Shown: positions 14,640-21,709 of the stretch, piece by piece
Layout of the letters: the number at the start of each line of letters is the position of its first letter
Numbering within the stretch: the stretch's first letter is position 1
Virus record (IMG/VR): IMGVR_UViG_3300011994_000002
Location: 3,717 to 50,451 of that record
DNA from: a virus
Reading direction: 5' to 3' (one strand)
Length of the DNA: 46,735 nucleotides
The notes under the pieces: model-generated
Database searches by the model: none
The model's input: the letters and a program-made list of their open reading frames with translations, nothing else
Told to the model about the DNA's origin: nothing
Made by a program: the position numbers and the translations under genes

Positions 14640-14854
14640 ATAATTGGTTATCAATCCCGAATGACGCCTTGAATGCAACAGGATGGCACTTGTGGCAGCG
14701 TACAGACCTGCACAATGGCACTGTGTATCAAATGACTAGCAATATTGAAATCGTGCCTAAAAGTGCTGCCGGCTTTCTCACAGTGGAAAGCTTATTTAAG
14801 ACTTATGGTGTTACACCCGCGAAGCAGCTGTCAGCGTCCCCAACATTACATTAA
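14636..14854 (+). CDS. Hypothetical 72-aa protein
   Basis: Starts by ATGA overlap. Contains WLSIPNDALNATGWHLWQRTD and ends in a Ser/Thr/Pro-rich tail. No family recognised. Confidence 0.66.
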   Translation: MNNWLSIPNDALNATGWHLWQRTDLHNGTVYQMTSNIEIVPKSAAGFLTVESLFKTYGVTPAKQLSASPTLH

Positions 14855-14863
14855 TAGGAATAC

Positions 14864-15016
14864 ATGCAAAATAACATTCGCACAGTAAAGATCATTCGCA
14901 CAGGTGAGCTGCTAGACGCGCAAGCATACCAAAGCAAGGCAGCATATAAGGAACGCGGCAAGCGTCATGCATGGGAACGGCATGACAAGCGTATTGTTCA
15001 GGAAACTAAGCATTAG
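14864..15016 (+). CDS. Hypothetical 50-aa basic protein
   Basis: ATG at 14864 after AATAGGAATAC; TAG at 15014-15016. Very basic and helical, with the segment AAYKERGKRHAWERHDKR. Possibly nucleic-acid binding, by composition only. Confidence 0.6.
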   Translation: MQNNIRTVKIIRTGELLDAQAYQSKAAYKERGKRHAWERHDKRIVQETKH

Positions 15017-15079
15017 CATACATGGCGCATAGGGCAAATGTCTTATGTGCTTTTATTTTGTGTAATGTAAAGAAAGTGC

Positions 15080-15107
15080 TTGCAATGTGCATTGGGCAGT
15101 GTAGAAT
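15080..15107 (+). promoter_or_regulatory. Promoter, duplicate of the one at 12064
   Basis: TTGCAA (15080-15085), 16 bp, TAGAAT (15102-15107), then TTTATTGGAAG. Unlike the 12064 copy it has no 16-bp operator upstream. Confidence 0.65.
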
Positions 15108-15142
15108 GAACTTTATTGGAAGCGAACAAACGAAAGCACAAA

Positions 15143-15376
15143 ATGATTTCCTACACAATGACAGTAAAGAACTCGATAGACTGTGCAGACATCACAAACA
15201 CATCAGGAGATGTTAAGTCCGTCGCTGCGCTGAAGGCTCTTTGTAAAGCCGCGTATCTTGCTGGTGCTGTAAGTGTATTTGTAGTATGGAATAAGACAAT
15301 ATCTGGTTATGACTATGCAAACACATCATTTCGCAAGGGTCGCTTAGTTTTCCAATCTGGACATCAAAATACGTAA
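15143..15376 (+). CDS. Hypothetical 77-aa protein
   Basis: Start set at 15143, 36 bp after the -10 box at 15107 and preceded by GAAAGCAC; the frame is open from 15116. Helical middle (VAALKALCKAAYLAGAVSVFVVW), then a basic beta end. Function unknown. Confidence 0.65.
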   Translation: MISYTMTVKNSIDCADITNTSGDVKSVAALKALCKAAYLAGAVSVFVVWNKTISGYDYANTSFRKGRLVFQSGHQNT

Positions 15377-15396
15377 TACAATCAAGGAGAAACAAA

Positions 15397-15543
15397 ATGC
15401 TATTGCCATCAACAAAGATATTAGTATTAAAGCTACGTAAAAGCATGGGTGATTATGCTTTCGTTCGCTATTGCAGGAACATCGGTATTAGTTTCGAAGA
15501 CTGTCATTTGTATATGTTTGGCACATTGCCTGTTGAGGTGTAA
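15397..15543 (+). CDS. Hypothetical 48-aa protein
   Basis: ATG at 15397 after a strong AAGGAGAAAC; TAA at 15541-15543. Product starts MLLPSTKILVLKLRKSMGDY and is basic in its first half. No family recognised. Confidence 0.6.
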   Translation: MLLPSTKILVLKLRKSMGDYAFVRYCRNIGISFEDCHLYMFGTLPVEV

Positions 15544-15580
15544 TATGAAACGAGACCAATTCTCTTAAAGGAAAACTATC

Positions 15581-15718
15581 ATGAAAACATTTGGCTATAT
15601 TCTCGGCACAATTGCAACACTATTTATTATCGAGGGTGGCGAATTGTCTGTTGAAACTGACCAGGGCTGGGGTGTATGGTATCCGTTGCAGGAGCCATCG
15701 TTGTTTGATGGGTATTAA
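15581..15718 (+). CDS. Chimeric 45-aa protein: copied start of the 16020 gene on another C-terminus
   Basis: The first 17 residues (MKTFGYILGTIATLFII) match the 70-aa membrane protein at 16020 in 16 of 17 positions, and the DNA is nearly identical up to TTTATTATC. After that the sequence switches to EGGELSVETDQGWGVWYPL, a soluble C-terminus unrelated to the 16020 gene. AAAGGAAAACTATC precedes the ATG. It is either a functional fusion or a by-product of recombination at the shared start. Confidence 0.6.
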   Translation: MKTFGYILGTIATLFIIEGGELSVETDQGWGVWYPLQEPSLFDGY

Positions 15719-15747
15719 TTCTAACATAACATAAAGGAAAATCAATA

Positions 15748-15990
15748 ATGTCATGGATTAAAGTTAATGATTCATTGCCAAACTTCGACAGCTTTGATCC
15801 TATATTCAGGTTGGAGAGCGCACCCGTGTTAGTCTATACAAATTACAAAGTTATGTTAGTCGCCACTTTGGAAGCTGATACAGACTATCCAGATAATAAG
15901 TTATGGTATACTGCAGACAGCGAGAAGTGGGAAATTACAAACAATGTAACGCATTGGATGAAATTACCTGATGCACCAAAAGAAGCTTAA
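15748..15990 (+). CDS. DUF551-like protein, 80 aa
   Basis: The opening (SWIKVNDSLP), the middle APVLVYTNYKV and the final VTHWMKLPDAPKE follow DUF551, a small family of phage and prophage proteins that begins with W-I-x-V-x-D-x-L-P and ends with a THWMPLP block. Function unknown. AAAGGAAAATCAATA precedes the ATG. Confidence 0.85.
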   Translation: MSWIKVNDSLPNFDSFDPIFRLESAPVLVYTNYKVMLVATLEADTDYPDNKLWYTADSEKWEITNNVTHWMKLPDAPKEA

Positions 15991-16019
15991 TTTTAATGTA
16001 ATATAAAGGAGAATCATTC

Positions 16020-16232
16020 ATGAAAACATTTGGTTATATTGTAGGCACAATCGCAACACTATTTATTATCCTGTTAATTGTAGCGACCAACATAGCGCCA
16101 CCCAATCGCAAACATACACAATACGAAGACTGCAAAGACATGGCAGAGCATCAAAGGTCAGACCGGGAGACTGAAGATGTTATGCGCAATATGTGCGATC
16201 TGTTGCCTGTTGAGAATGCAGACTTGCGTTAA
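16020..16232 (+). CDS. 70-aa membrane-anchored protein
   Basis: AAGGAGAATCATTC precedes the ATG. Residues about 4-25 are one hydrophobic segment (membrane anchor or uncleaved signal), followed by a charged soluble tail with two Cys (DCKDMAEHQ, NMCDLL). Its first 17 codons were copied to 15581. It is the last gene before the terminator at 16267. Confidence 0.68.
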   Translation: MKTFGYIVGTIATLFIILLIVATNIAPPNRKHTQYEDCKDMAEHQRSDRETEDVMRNMCDLLPVENADLR

Positions 16233-16266
16233 TGGCTTTGCACAGTAATCTATACAGAAACATAAT

Positions 16267-16288
16267 AGGCCCATAACGGGCCTTTTCT
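16267..16288 (+). terminator. Intrinsic terminator
   Basis: AGGCCC pairs with GGGCCT around loop ATAAC, followed by TTTCT. It closes the tiny-gene cluster. Confidence 0.75.
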
Positions 16289-16327
16289 GCTATTGTGCAA
16301 GGCTTTGTATAGAATTGCGAGGAGCAG

Positions 16328-16444
16328 ACATACGTTAGTATGTGAACCCGCTAGGGCTGCGACTAGTGGTTTATATTGTTATGTTGCATATAAGTGGGAT
16401 TGTTATTACTTTAATGTATGTTGGAAGGGCTTGACAGGTATAAT
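16328..16444 (+). promoter_or_regulatory. Leader and -10 element of the second cassette
   Basis: A small hairpin ACATAC-GTTA-GTATGT (16328-16343) and a paired CTAG block lie upstream. The best -10 box is TATAAT (16439-16444) in the same GGTATAATG context as 6536, with TGTACTTGAG downstream in both. The -35 box is unclear. A TTGACA at 16431 lies too close to this -10 box. Confidence 0.45.
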
Positions 16445-16496
16445 GTTATGTGTTATGTGTTACAATGATGTACTTGAGGAACTTATAAAGGAATGT

Positions 16497-16718
16497 ATGA
16501 AGCGTTTTAACTGGCAGCTTGCAAGTGTAGAAGAATTAGCATTAGAAATACAGTGTGCAACAAACACAAGAATAAGTCAACAATTGTTTCATTATCGTAA
16601 ACAAGATAATAAGGTGATGATTGATAAGATGAATACAGCACGTAAGCTGGTTTTGTTGTGGAACGCTGAGGATCAAGCTAAGGTGTTGAAATTAGAACTA
16701 GGCTTGATTGATGACTAA
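16497..16718 (+). CDS. Hypothetical 73-aa helical protein, cassette copy 2 gene A
   Basis: Start set at 16497 after AAAGGAATGT; the frame is open further upstream across the promoter. Paralogue of the 71-aa gene at 6572: KRFNWQLASVEELALEI corresponds to SKFSWRSASIEELAQKI, and both end with a KLWKLEE/LLWNAED helix. Overlaps gene B by 8 bp. Function unknown. Confidence 0.76.
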   Translation: MKRFNWQLASVEELALEIQCATNTRISQQLFHYRKQDNKVMIDKMNTARKLVLLWNAEDQAKVLKLELGLIDD

Positions 16719-17379
16719 GCCGCCAATTTGTTATACTAAAGACGGTAAAAGGCTTGTTCTCGATATGGATACAGGCATATGGGAAGAAGTCAGAAAGTAC
16801 ACTAAAAAGAAAGTAGTATTTGTTGGGAAGATGCTAGACGGTACTGAAACGTCCTTTCACTGGGACTCTATACCGTTCGATACAGCAGAATCAGATAGCC
16901 AAGTAAAAGAGATGAACGATGCTGTAAAAGATGCTAGGGGCCAGAAGAGTAAGTCTTATTGCAATAAGACGATTAAAGATATCCTATCTCCTTGTGATTC
17001 TTACAGCAGTGCAACAAATACCTTTAGATTCTTAGAGGATACGTTAGTTGCTGTATCAGGCTTACATTCCGGTACTCGTCCTTTAAGCACTTATAGATTG
17101 TTTGATATGCTATCAAGTATTGAGACTATTACAACATTGTCCGTTATGCAACATACTGGACTATCTGAGAGGTATTGCAGGACACTTGCAACAATTCTTA
17201 AGGTTGCATCAACAGAGCTTACTAGGCGGTTACACGGTTATATAGTGGACTATCAAGACGGTAATAAGGTCAGTAGAGTATCTAAAGAGCAAAGTAGGTA
17301 TGATCGCATAGACTATGTGCAATGGTTTATAGAGCAGCAAAAGAGTGGTTTGTATGAGGGCTTATCAGTGCCCAGGTAA
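16711..17379 (+). CDS. Hypothetical 222-aa protein, cassette copy 2 gene B
   Basis: ATG at 16711 (a TTG at 16708 is in frame). Residues about 1-60 form a beta-rich N-terminal part absent from copy 1. Residues about 105-180 match the 173-aa paralogue (FRFLEDTLVAVSG, TRPLSTYRLFDMLS, LSERYCRTLATIL), and a 45-residue basic tail follows. The helix-turn-helix-like C-terminal region suggests DNA binding. The stop codon overlaps the first base of the 27-bp tandem repeats, which could be its binding sites; that link is inference. Confidence 0.75.
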   Translation: MTKPPICYTKDGKRLVLDMDTGIWEEVRKYTKKKVVFVGKMLDGTETSFHWDSIPFDTAESDSQVKEMNDAVKDARGQKSKSYCNKTIKDILSPCDSYSSATNTFRFLEDTLVAVSGLHSGTRPLSTYRLFDMLSSIETITTLSVMQHTGLSERYCRTLATILKVASTELTRRLHGYIVDYQDGNKVSRVSKEQSRYDRIDYVQWFIEQQKSGLYEGLSVPR

Positions 17380-17443
17380 TTTCCTTCTTATAGGTAGCCG
17401 CATAGATTTCCTTCTTATAGGTAGCCGCATAGATTTCCTTCTC
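17379..17443. repeat. 27-bp tandem repeats, 2.4 copies
   Basis: Units start at 17379, 17406 and 17433 and read ATTTCCTTCTTATAGGTAGC plus CGCATAG; units one and two are identical and the third breaks off after ATTTCCTTCT. They lie directly behind the 222-aa gene and before the GIY-YIG gene. They resemble iteron-type repeats. Confidence 0.8.
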
Positions 17444-17489
17444 TTAAGGGATTTGACGAGCTAATACGAAGTTTTGAAGTAAATGACAC

Positions 17490-18050
17490 ATGGATTTGAC
17501 ACACGATAAACAGAGGGTAAGATGTGCATTAAGGAACTATATGATTAAAACAGCGAAAGAAGCTGGAGTAGACACTAAGTTTTGGAGTAAGTGGAAGCAC
17601 CTATTCTTCGAGACGATGGAAGAGCAAGAAGAGTATAACGAAGTAGAGGAAATCAGGTATCACTATAAAGCGGCTGGAGGCGTCATCCCAGATAGTACTA
17701 AGGGTGGAAGTTACTACGTGTATATCGTATCAGGTGGAGGCATGCCGGATAGCCTTACTTACATCGGCTCAGGTAAGGGGGATCGCTACAAGCATGCGCT
17801 GTCAGGTGTATCTAACAACTACATACTTAACAAGCTACATCATACAGGTGAAGAACTCTATACGATCATACTGAAAGATAATCTAACACAAGATGATTCA
17901 TTACTGTTAGAGAAGCAATTGATTGCATTCTATAATCCTGTTGCTAATACAGCACATAAGACTAAGATGTTATACCGCAAGCACGGCAGATCACCATATG
18001 AGGCAGGCTTTAAGATAGTAGACAATGAATTGGTGATGCTCAATAAGTAA
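17490..18050 (+). CDS. GIY-YIG endonuclease, cassette copy 2 gene C
   Basis: The N-terminal 70 residues are helical and basic. The GIY-YIG domain starts at about residue 73 (YYVYIVSGGG), followed by TYIGSGKGDRYKHAL and LLLEKQLIAFYNPVANTAHK, which supplies the Glu and Asn expected late in the fold. Such enzymes cut DNA and promote spread of their own gene. No NUMOD motifs are seen. The first cassette copy retains only the start of this domain, fused to methyltransferase sequence. Only a weak ribosome site is visible before the ATG. Confidence 0.85.
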   Translation: MDLTHDKQRVRCALRNYMIKTAKEAGVDTKFWSKWKHLFFETMEEQEEYNEVEEIRYHYKAAGGVIPDSTKGGSYYVYIVSGGGMPDSLTYIGSGKGDRYKHALSGVSNNYILNKLHHTGEELYTIILKDNLTQDDSLLLEKQLIAFYNPVANTAHKTKMLYRKHGRSPYEAGFKIVDNELVMLNK

Positions 18051-18066
18051 CAAATAGCCGTCAATA

Positions 18067-18105
18067 AAGCCCTGTATCGTGCCCTGTAACAGCACTGCAG
18101 GGCTT
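18067..18105 (+). terminator. Terminator-like hairpin after the GIY-YIG gene
   Basis: AAGCCCTG pairs with CAGGGCTT, with a second GTGC/GCAC pairing inside the loop. It is followed by CTCTA, so the U-run is weak. Confidence 0.55.
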
Positions 18106-18465
18106 CTCTATGTGCGCTACATGCAACACGTATAAGCACCTATCCATGTGCCTAGGACAAGCGCATAAGGTGCTGCCATAACATGGCCTATCAAGCACCA
18201 TAACAACACGCTAGCAATACCCTTCCAGCACTGTGCGACATCCTGCCGGGCCATGCTTGCTATGTTACCGCAAGGGTATCGCCATAAGGTGCTATCACCA
18301 CACCTATAACATCGCTGTCAGTTATGCCTATTGTGAATAGTAGTGTGCTCATGACATTGTGCCGATAATCTTAAGGATAATTGGTAGATTATCTACCGGC
18401 TTAATTAAATAGGGACAGAGTGGATTTATGAAGGTACTCCCCATAGGAAACACTCGATAGCAACA

Positions 18466-18484
18466 CTGAATGAGAATCATTATC
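18466..18484. promoter_or_regulatory. Fur-box-like sequence
   Basis: CTGAATGAGAATCATTATC matches the 19-bp Fur consensus at 15 positions. No gene or clear promoter lies next to it, so it may be chance. Confidence 0.2.
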
Positions 18485-18969
18485 AGCCACCTTGAAAGCC
18501 ATTATGTTAGCATCATGACAACACTAATATGCATCGAAGAAGCTTCAGATAGTAAGCTGTTACAGGCCCGCTACGCTGTCATGCTGTGAAGTGTTGCCAT
18601 GTATAAGGGAAGCTGTTGTGCGTGTACATGGCGGGGCGTAGGAGGGTGCTGGCGGGTAGGTTATGAGGTGTGGAAGGCTGCAGGGAGGTTCTGGTAGATT
18701 GCAAGTGGCTGATAGGTGAAGGCTATCGGAGGATGATGCTAGGTTAACAGTTGATTGCCATATTTTAATGCTATTGTGGTAACAAAGTGCCACGGCATGG
18801 CCTGCGTTAGACCACGAAAGCGTCATTTTCAAGATTTCATACAAGCAATTCCCAAGCTCCTTGTAGATATATTTCCAGCTTGCGTACTGTGGTTGTCACC
18901 ATGAAGCCGTCTCATCAAAAATTTATTATAGAAATTTCCATAAATATCACTTTGTATGACAATATCTGC

Positions 18970-18998
18970 TTGCCTTTACCATACAGACCGTATATACT
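18970..18998 (+). promoter_or_regulatory. Promoter of the serine recombinase operon
   Basis: TTGCCT (18970-18975), 17 bp, TATACT (18993-18998), 51 bp before the recombinase ATG. Confidence 0.65.
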
Positions 18999-19049
18999 CT
19001 TTATATGGCCTGAGCAATAACGCGACAGGCACACTATAGGAGAATTAAA

Positions 19050-19727
19050 ATGGCAACAGTTTATGGGTATTTGCGTATAAGCACTAATGACGGCTTACAG
19101 AATGTTGAGAATCAACGCATGGCTATCAAAGCTAAGGGATTTGCGGTAGATCATTGGTATGCGGAGGAAGGTGTCAGTGGGAGTGTCCCTGCCAAGAAGC
19201 GTCCAGAGTTTTCGGCAATGCTATCAAAACTGGTGGAGGGCGATATTTTAGTCACTGTCTCAATTGACCGCCTAGGGAGAAACGCTGAAGACATTCTCAA
19301 CACCATCAACACACTTGAGAAGATGAAAGTTGGCGTCAACATCATCTCTCTGGGCAACATGGACATCACTAGCGCAGCAGGTAAGGCATTCGTGACAATT
19401 CTAAGCGCCTTGGCTGAGATGGAGAAGGCTGAAATTGTAGAGCGTGTTAATCGCGGCCTCATCCGTGTGAAAGCAGAAGGCCGCATTCTAGGCCCACGCC
19501 TTAAGATTGCACCTGATGTTCTGCGTGAGTTGTGCCAAGCACGTAAAGAGAAGGTTACACTAGACGTTCTCAGCGCACAATATGGCCTTGACCGCAACAC
19601 TATCTCGCAGAACGTAGCCAAGCACAGTGACAAGCTTGATGAATACGAAATCGAGTGGGATAAGCGAGAGTTGCAATACAAAGCTGCTGAGGAAGCCCGT
19701 ATTAATAACGGGAGGAAGGTTGCATGA
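19050..19727 (+). CDS. Small serine recombinase (resolvase/invertase family)
   Basis: Catalyses site-specific DNA strand exchange through a phosphoserine link. The N-terminal domain has YLRIST, with catalytic Ser11 and Arg9. The conserved block is SIDRLGRN (residues 71-78), then an E-helix (LSALAEMEKAEIVERVNRG) and a short C-terminal helix-turn-helix with LDVLSAQYGLDRNTI. At 225 residues it is resolvase-sized, with a charged tail of about 30 residues; it is not a large serine integrase. Possible roles are resolving genome multimers, inverting a segment, or integration. AGGAGAATTAAA precedes the ATG. It overlaps the next gene by 4 bp. Confidence 0.93.
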   Translation: MATVYGYLRISTNDGLQNVENQRMAIKAKGFAVDHWYAEEGVSGSVPAKKRPEFSAMLSKLVEGDILVTVSIDRLGRNAEDILNTINTLEKMKVGVNIISLGNMDITSAAGKAFVTILSALAEMEKAEIVERVNRGLIRVKAEGRILGPRLKIAPDVLRELCQARKEKVTLDVLSAQYGLDRNTISQNVAKHSDKLDEYEIEWDKRELQYKAAEEARINNGRKVA

Positions 19728-20140
19728 GCAAGAAGAAAATTGTAGCAAGAGAAATAAACACTAAGTTGGTTGCATACTATTGTACAAAACAGTGGGACAC
19801 CGCGTTAGATACTAAGGCCACTCAACGTAGACGCATTACAGAGTGGGTTGCTGAGAGTGACTGTGAGATTGTAGAAGAGTTTGGAGATGGCGATCTTGAC
19901 AGAGCCTTTGAGAGAGCTTATGACATAGGCGGCAGAGTTATAGCTGCTGATTTAAGTAGGTTTGCTGACAGAACTATCGACATCTTAGATATTGCAGAAG
20001 ATGAGACAAAGCGTTACGTTACAACAGAAGGTGATGCAGGTATAGATACTCCAAACTGTGAGAGGAGCAAGCTTGCTCATGCAATGGTAATAGCAGTTAG
20101 ACAAAACTACATCATGACCTGCGAACACTGGTTGTCGTAA
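19724..20140 (+). CDS. Degenerate serine recombinase-like protein lacking the catalytic serine
   Basis: Residues 14-90 follow the resolvase N-terminal fold: a first strand LVAYYCTKQ, a helix with TQRRRITEWV, a strand DCEIVEEFG, and IAADLSRFADRTIDIL, which parallels the D-R-L-x-R block of the active enzyme. The R-x-S of strand 1 is replaced (CTK), so catalysis is not expected. The 45-residue C-terminus is unrelated to a DNA-binding domain. It is translationally coupled to the active recombinase (ATGA), suggesting a modulating partner. Confidence 0.65.
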   Translation: MSKKKIVAREINTKLVAYYCTKQWDTALDTKATQRRRITEWVAESDCEIVEEFGDGDLDRAFERAYDIGGRVIAADLSRFADRTIDILDIAEDETKRYVTTEGDAGIDTPNCERSKLAHAMVIAVRQNYIMTCEHWLS

Positions 20141-20146
20141 CAAACA

Positions 20147-20182
20147 AGGCCACATTCCTTACCAGAAACGTGGCCTATTTCC
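20147..20182. terminator. Terminator between convergent operons
   Basis: AGGCCAC (20147-20153) pairs with GTGGCCT (20170-20176) over a 16-nt loop, followed by ATTTCCTTTT. It follows the recombinase pair and faces the leftward operon. Confidence 0.65.
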
Positions 20183-20184
20183 TT

Positions 20185-20286
20185 TTAAATTAACACGGTT
20201 GGATAGGACATACCAACCACATACATATCGCAGCTAATTAGCTTCTGTAGGAATACCTCACCATAGTTTTCTATAATGTATTTCAA
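20185..20286 (-). CDS. Possible 33-aa protein starting with TTG
   Basis: Minus strand: AGGAG, 7 nt, then TTG at 20286, which overlaps the preceding TGA (TTGA). Product begins with KYIIENYGEVFLQKLISCD and ends with PTVLI. Spacing and coupling are good, but the size makes it uncertain. Confidence 0.4.
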   Translation of the reverse strand: MKYIIENYGEVFLQKLISCDMYVVGMSYPTVLI

Positions 20287-20410
20287 ACTGGCACTCCTAC
20301 ACGAAATCCACCAGTGTATTGAGGAGCGGACTCTATCCTTCCGAACATTCCGTCGAACAGAACGTAGTCACTGTATTGATATTGTGGAATGTCAGCCTAA
20401 CTTGCATCAT
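20283..20410 (-). pseudogene. Small leftward gene with an apparent frameshift
   Basis: An ATG coupled by ATGA to the 124-aa gene (20410-20408) opens a frame that reaches a stop after 25 codons. In another frame, 20396-20283 encodes a protein-like stretch (YQYSDYVLFDGMFGRIESA, then GGFRVGVPV) that has no start codon of its own. One extra base near 20395 would join them. It looks like a recent frameshift or a sequence error. Confidence 0.4.
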
Positions 20411-20781
20411 AAACCATCCCTTATTTCTAACACAATCCCAGCAGTAGCATAAGCGCTCCACTCAGGATTGTTCTTCACAAAATATGTAGCATTCGTATAG
20501 TGCTCATTGAAGCTCTCAACAGGCACATTACAACGCTTCAAATACCGCCTAACCATTTTTACACTTGTTGGCTCATTGGCATGAGGCATTCTCACCTTAT
20601 ATTTGCTTGCAAGGGTGCTCCAATAATAGCTATCAAGATATTCAGTCTTGATTAAGTGAGCATTAGCGTCACGTAGTTCCCTATTGCGCTGTGCTGTTTG
20701 GCGAGCTAACACTAAGAGAGCGTCCTTGTCAGCTTGTGTTAGTGTTGCTCTGTATGCTGCTAGTTTTGATAGTCCACTCAT
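20407..20781 (-). CDS. Hypothetical 124-aa protein
   Basis: N-terminal half is helical and basic (LTQADKDALLVLARQTAQRNRE), then LDSYYWSTLASKYKV and KMVRRYLKRCNVPVE. No family recognised. The ATG overlaps the HNH gene stop by 4 bp. Confidence 0.68.
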   Translation of the reverse strand: MSGLSKLAAYRATLTQADKDALLVLARQTAQRNRELRDANAHLIKTEYLDSYYWSTLASKYKVRMPHANEPTSVKMVRRYLKRCNVPVESFNEHYTNATYFVKNNPEWSAYATAGIVLEIRDGL

Positions 20782-21386
20782 TCTTTCTCCTCAATAAATT
20801 TCCACGTACGCATACGTTCGATTACCCGCTCATCTACGACATACTCTTTAACCTTAAGTCTTTCGTACCAGCGACGAGCTTCTACCTCTTTAGCGACTAC
20901 GTAAGCCGCGTGTGCGGCGTCTGGAGTTGTATGGTACCCAAGATGCACACGTGAGCTGTTTATGCTTATTTGTGAAATAAATTTCCTAGACTTCTTGTTA
21001 TAGGTTACACCTTGCGGGTAAACTCCACCGTAGTTACTCCTAGACAGCAAGAAATTGTTCAACTCTTGTGGGACGAAAACACAAGTGTCTTCGCTATACA
21101 ATCTGTTCCCTGCATGTAGTATATCCTTCTCAAGCACATATGTGCTAAGGCCGTAACCCACTTGTTCAAGACTCCAGTTTGTGAAGTACTGAAAGTCTTT
21201 GAAATTAGTAGATATTGTACACCCGATATACGTAGGGCTAACTATCTGTACACTCCCACCTTCGTTACAACGTGAATTCATATTCCTCCATGTGACACCA
21301 GACCTTGTGTGCTGCCTAACTCCACCTACAGTGTAGCTTTTAACCCACTTCTCGTCGATTTTTAAATCTTCTGAAACATATCCCAT
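20778..21386 (-). CDS. HNH homing endonuclease, AP2-type
   Basis: Start set at 21386, where TAATG couples it to the 104-aa gene; an in-frame ATG at 21401 lies inside that gene. The core shows WRNMNSRC, a Y-x-G-x-x-I strand, FQYFTNW, then LEKDILHAGNRLYSEDTCVFVP, the pattern of phage HNH homing endonucleases (catalytic His/Asn region). A C-terminal AP2-like segment follows (KKSRKFISQI, VHLGYHTTPDAAHAAY). Probably cuts a neighbouring allele to spread its gene. No intron is visible. Confidence 0.88.
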   Translation of the reverse strand: MGYVSEDLKIDEKWVKSYTVGGVRQHTRSGVTWRNMNSRCNEGGSVQIVSPTYIGCTISTNFKDFQYFTNWSLEQVGYGLSTYVLEKDILHAGNRLYSEDTCVFVPQELNNFLLSRSNYGGVYPQGVTYNKKSRKFISQISINSSRVHLGYHTTPDAAHAAYVVAKEVEARRWYERLKVKEYVVDERVIERMRTWKFIEEKE

Positions 21387-21700
21387 TATTTCCCTACCCA
21401 ATCAATGTCAAATTCAGACCCCGCAACAACAAACGTCAAGTCTACGAACACCACCTTTCCACCTTCCCTGAATATACTGTAATAGAACCCCCCAGAGCCT
21501 TCCACACTCTTCTCTTCATATGGAGCACGTTCAACAGCACTCTTGAAGTCCTTGCGCACACGCTGTCTAATGTCAAATAACGTGGGTGTTCCCTCTGTTG
21601 TATGCCACCTCCATTCAAGGAGTTCCATCACTTTGTGAACACGCTCCATGTCCATGTTATCCATACAGCAATTTACTAGGTTTTGTTCTTGTTCTGTCAT
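21386..21700 (-). CDS. Hypothetical 104-aa protein
   Basis: AAGGAGCAACA precedes the ATG. N-terminal helices (RVHKVMELLEWRWHTTEG) and TPTLFDIRQRVRKDF, then a GSGGFYYS segment and VDLTFVVAGSEFDID at the end. This resembles a small conserved phage protein of unknown function. Confidence 0.75.
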   Translation of the reverse strand: MTEQEQNLVNCCMDNMDMERVHKVMELLEWRWHTTEGTPTLFDIRQRVRKDFKSAVERAPYEEKSVEGSGGFYYSIFREGGKVVFVDLTFVVAGSEFDIDWVGK

Positions 21701-21709
21701 TGTTGCTCC

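Larger units (their letters stand above)
18106..19049. other. 0.9-kb non-coding region with clustered short repeats
   Basis: No gene is supported. At 18131-18310 the motif AAGCACC/GGTGCT recurs at least four times in both orientations, including an exact 11-bp direct repeat CATAAGGTGCT (18164 and 18283) and inverted ATACCCTT/AAGGGTAT (18217 and 18272). GATAATCT/AGATTATC and GGTAGA/TCTACC pairs follow near 18365-18400. A Fur-box-like sequence lies at 18466-18484. From 18580 to 18720 the plus strand is strikingly G-rich. The recombinase promoter ends the region. It is a candidate origin or attachment region. Confidence 0.5.

Noticed and set aside
15022-15216. Rightward 64-codon frame
   Set aside because: It crosses the promoter at 15080 and overlaps the better-supported 77-aa gene.
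17379-17443. CRISPR array
   Set aside because: The units are directly adjacent without spacers and only 2.4 copies exist.
18560-18844. Leftward 94-codon frame in the gene-free region
   Set aside because: Pro/Ser/Cys-rich composition caused by the G-rich plus strand, no ribosome site, no promoter.
19050-19727. Large serine integrase of phiC31 type
   Set aside because: Only 225 residues; the zinc-ribbon and coiled-coil domains are missing.
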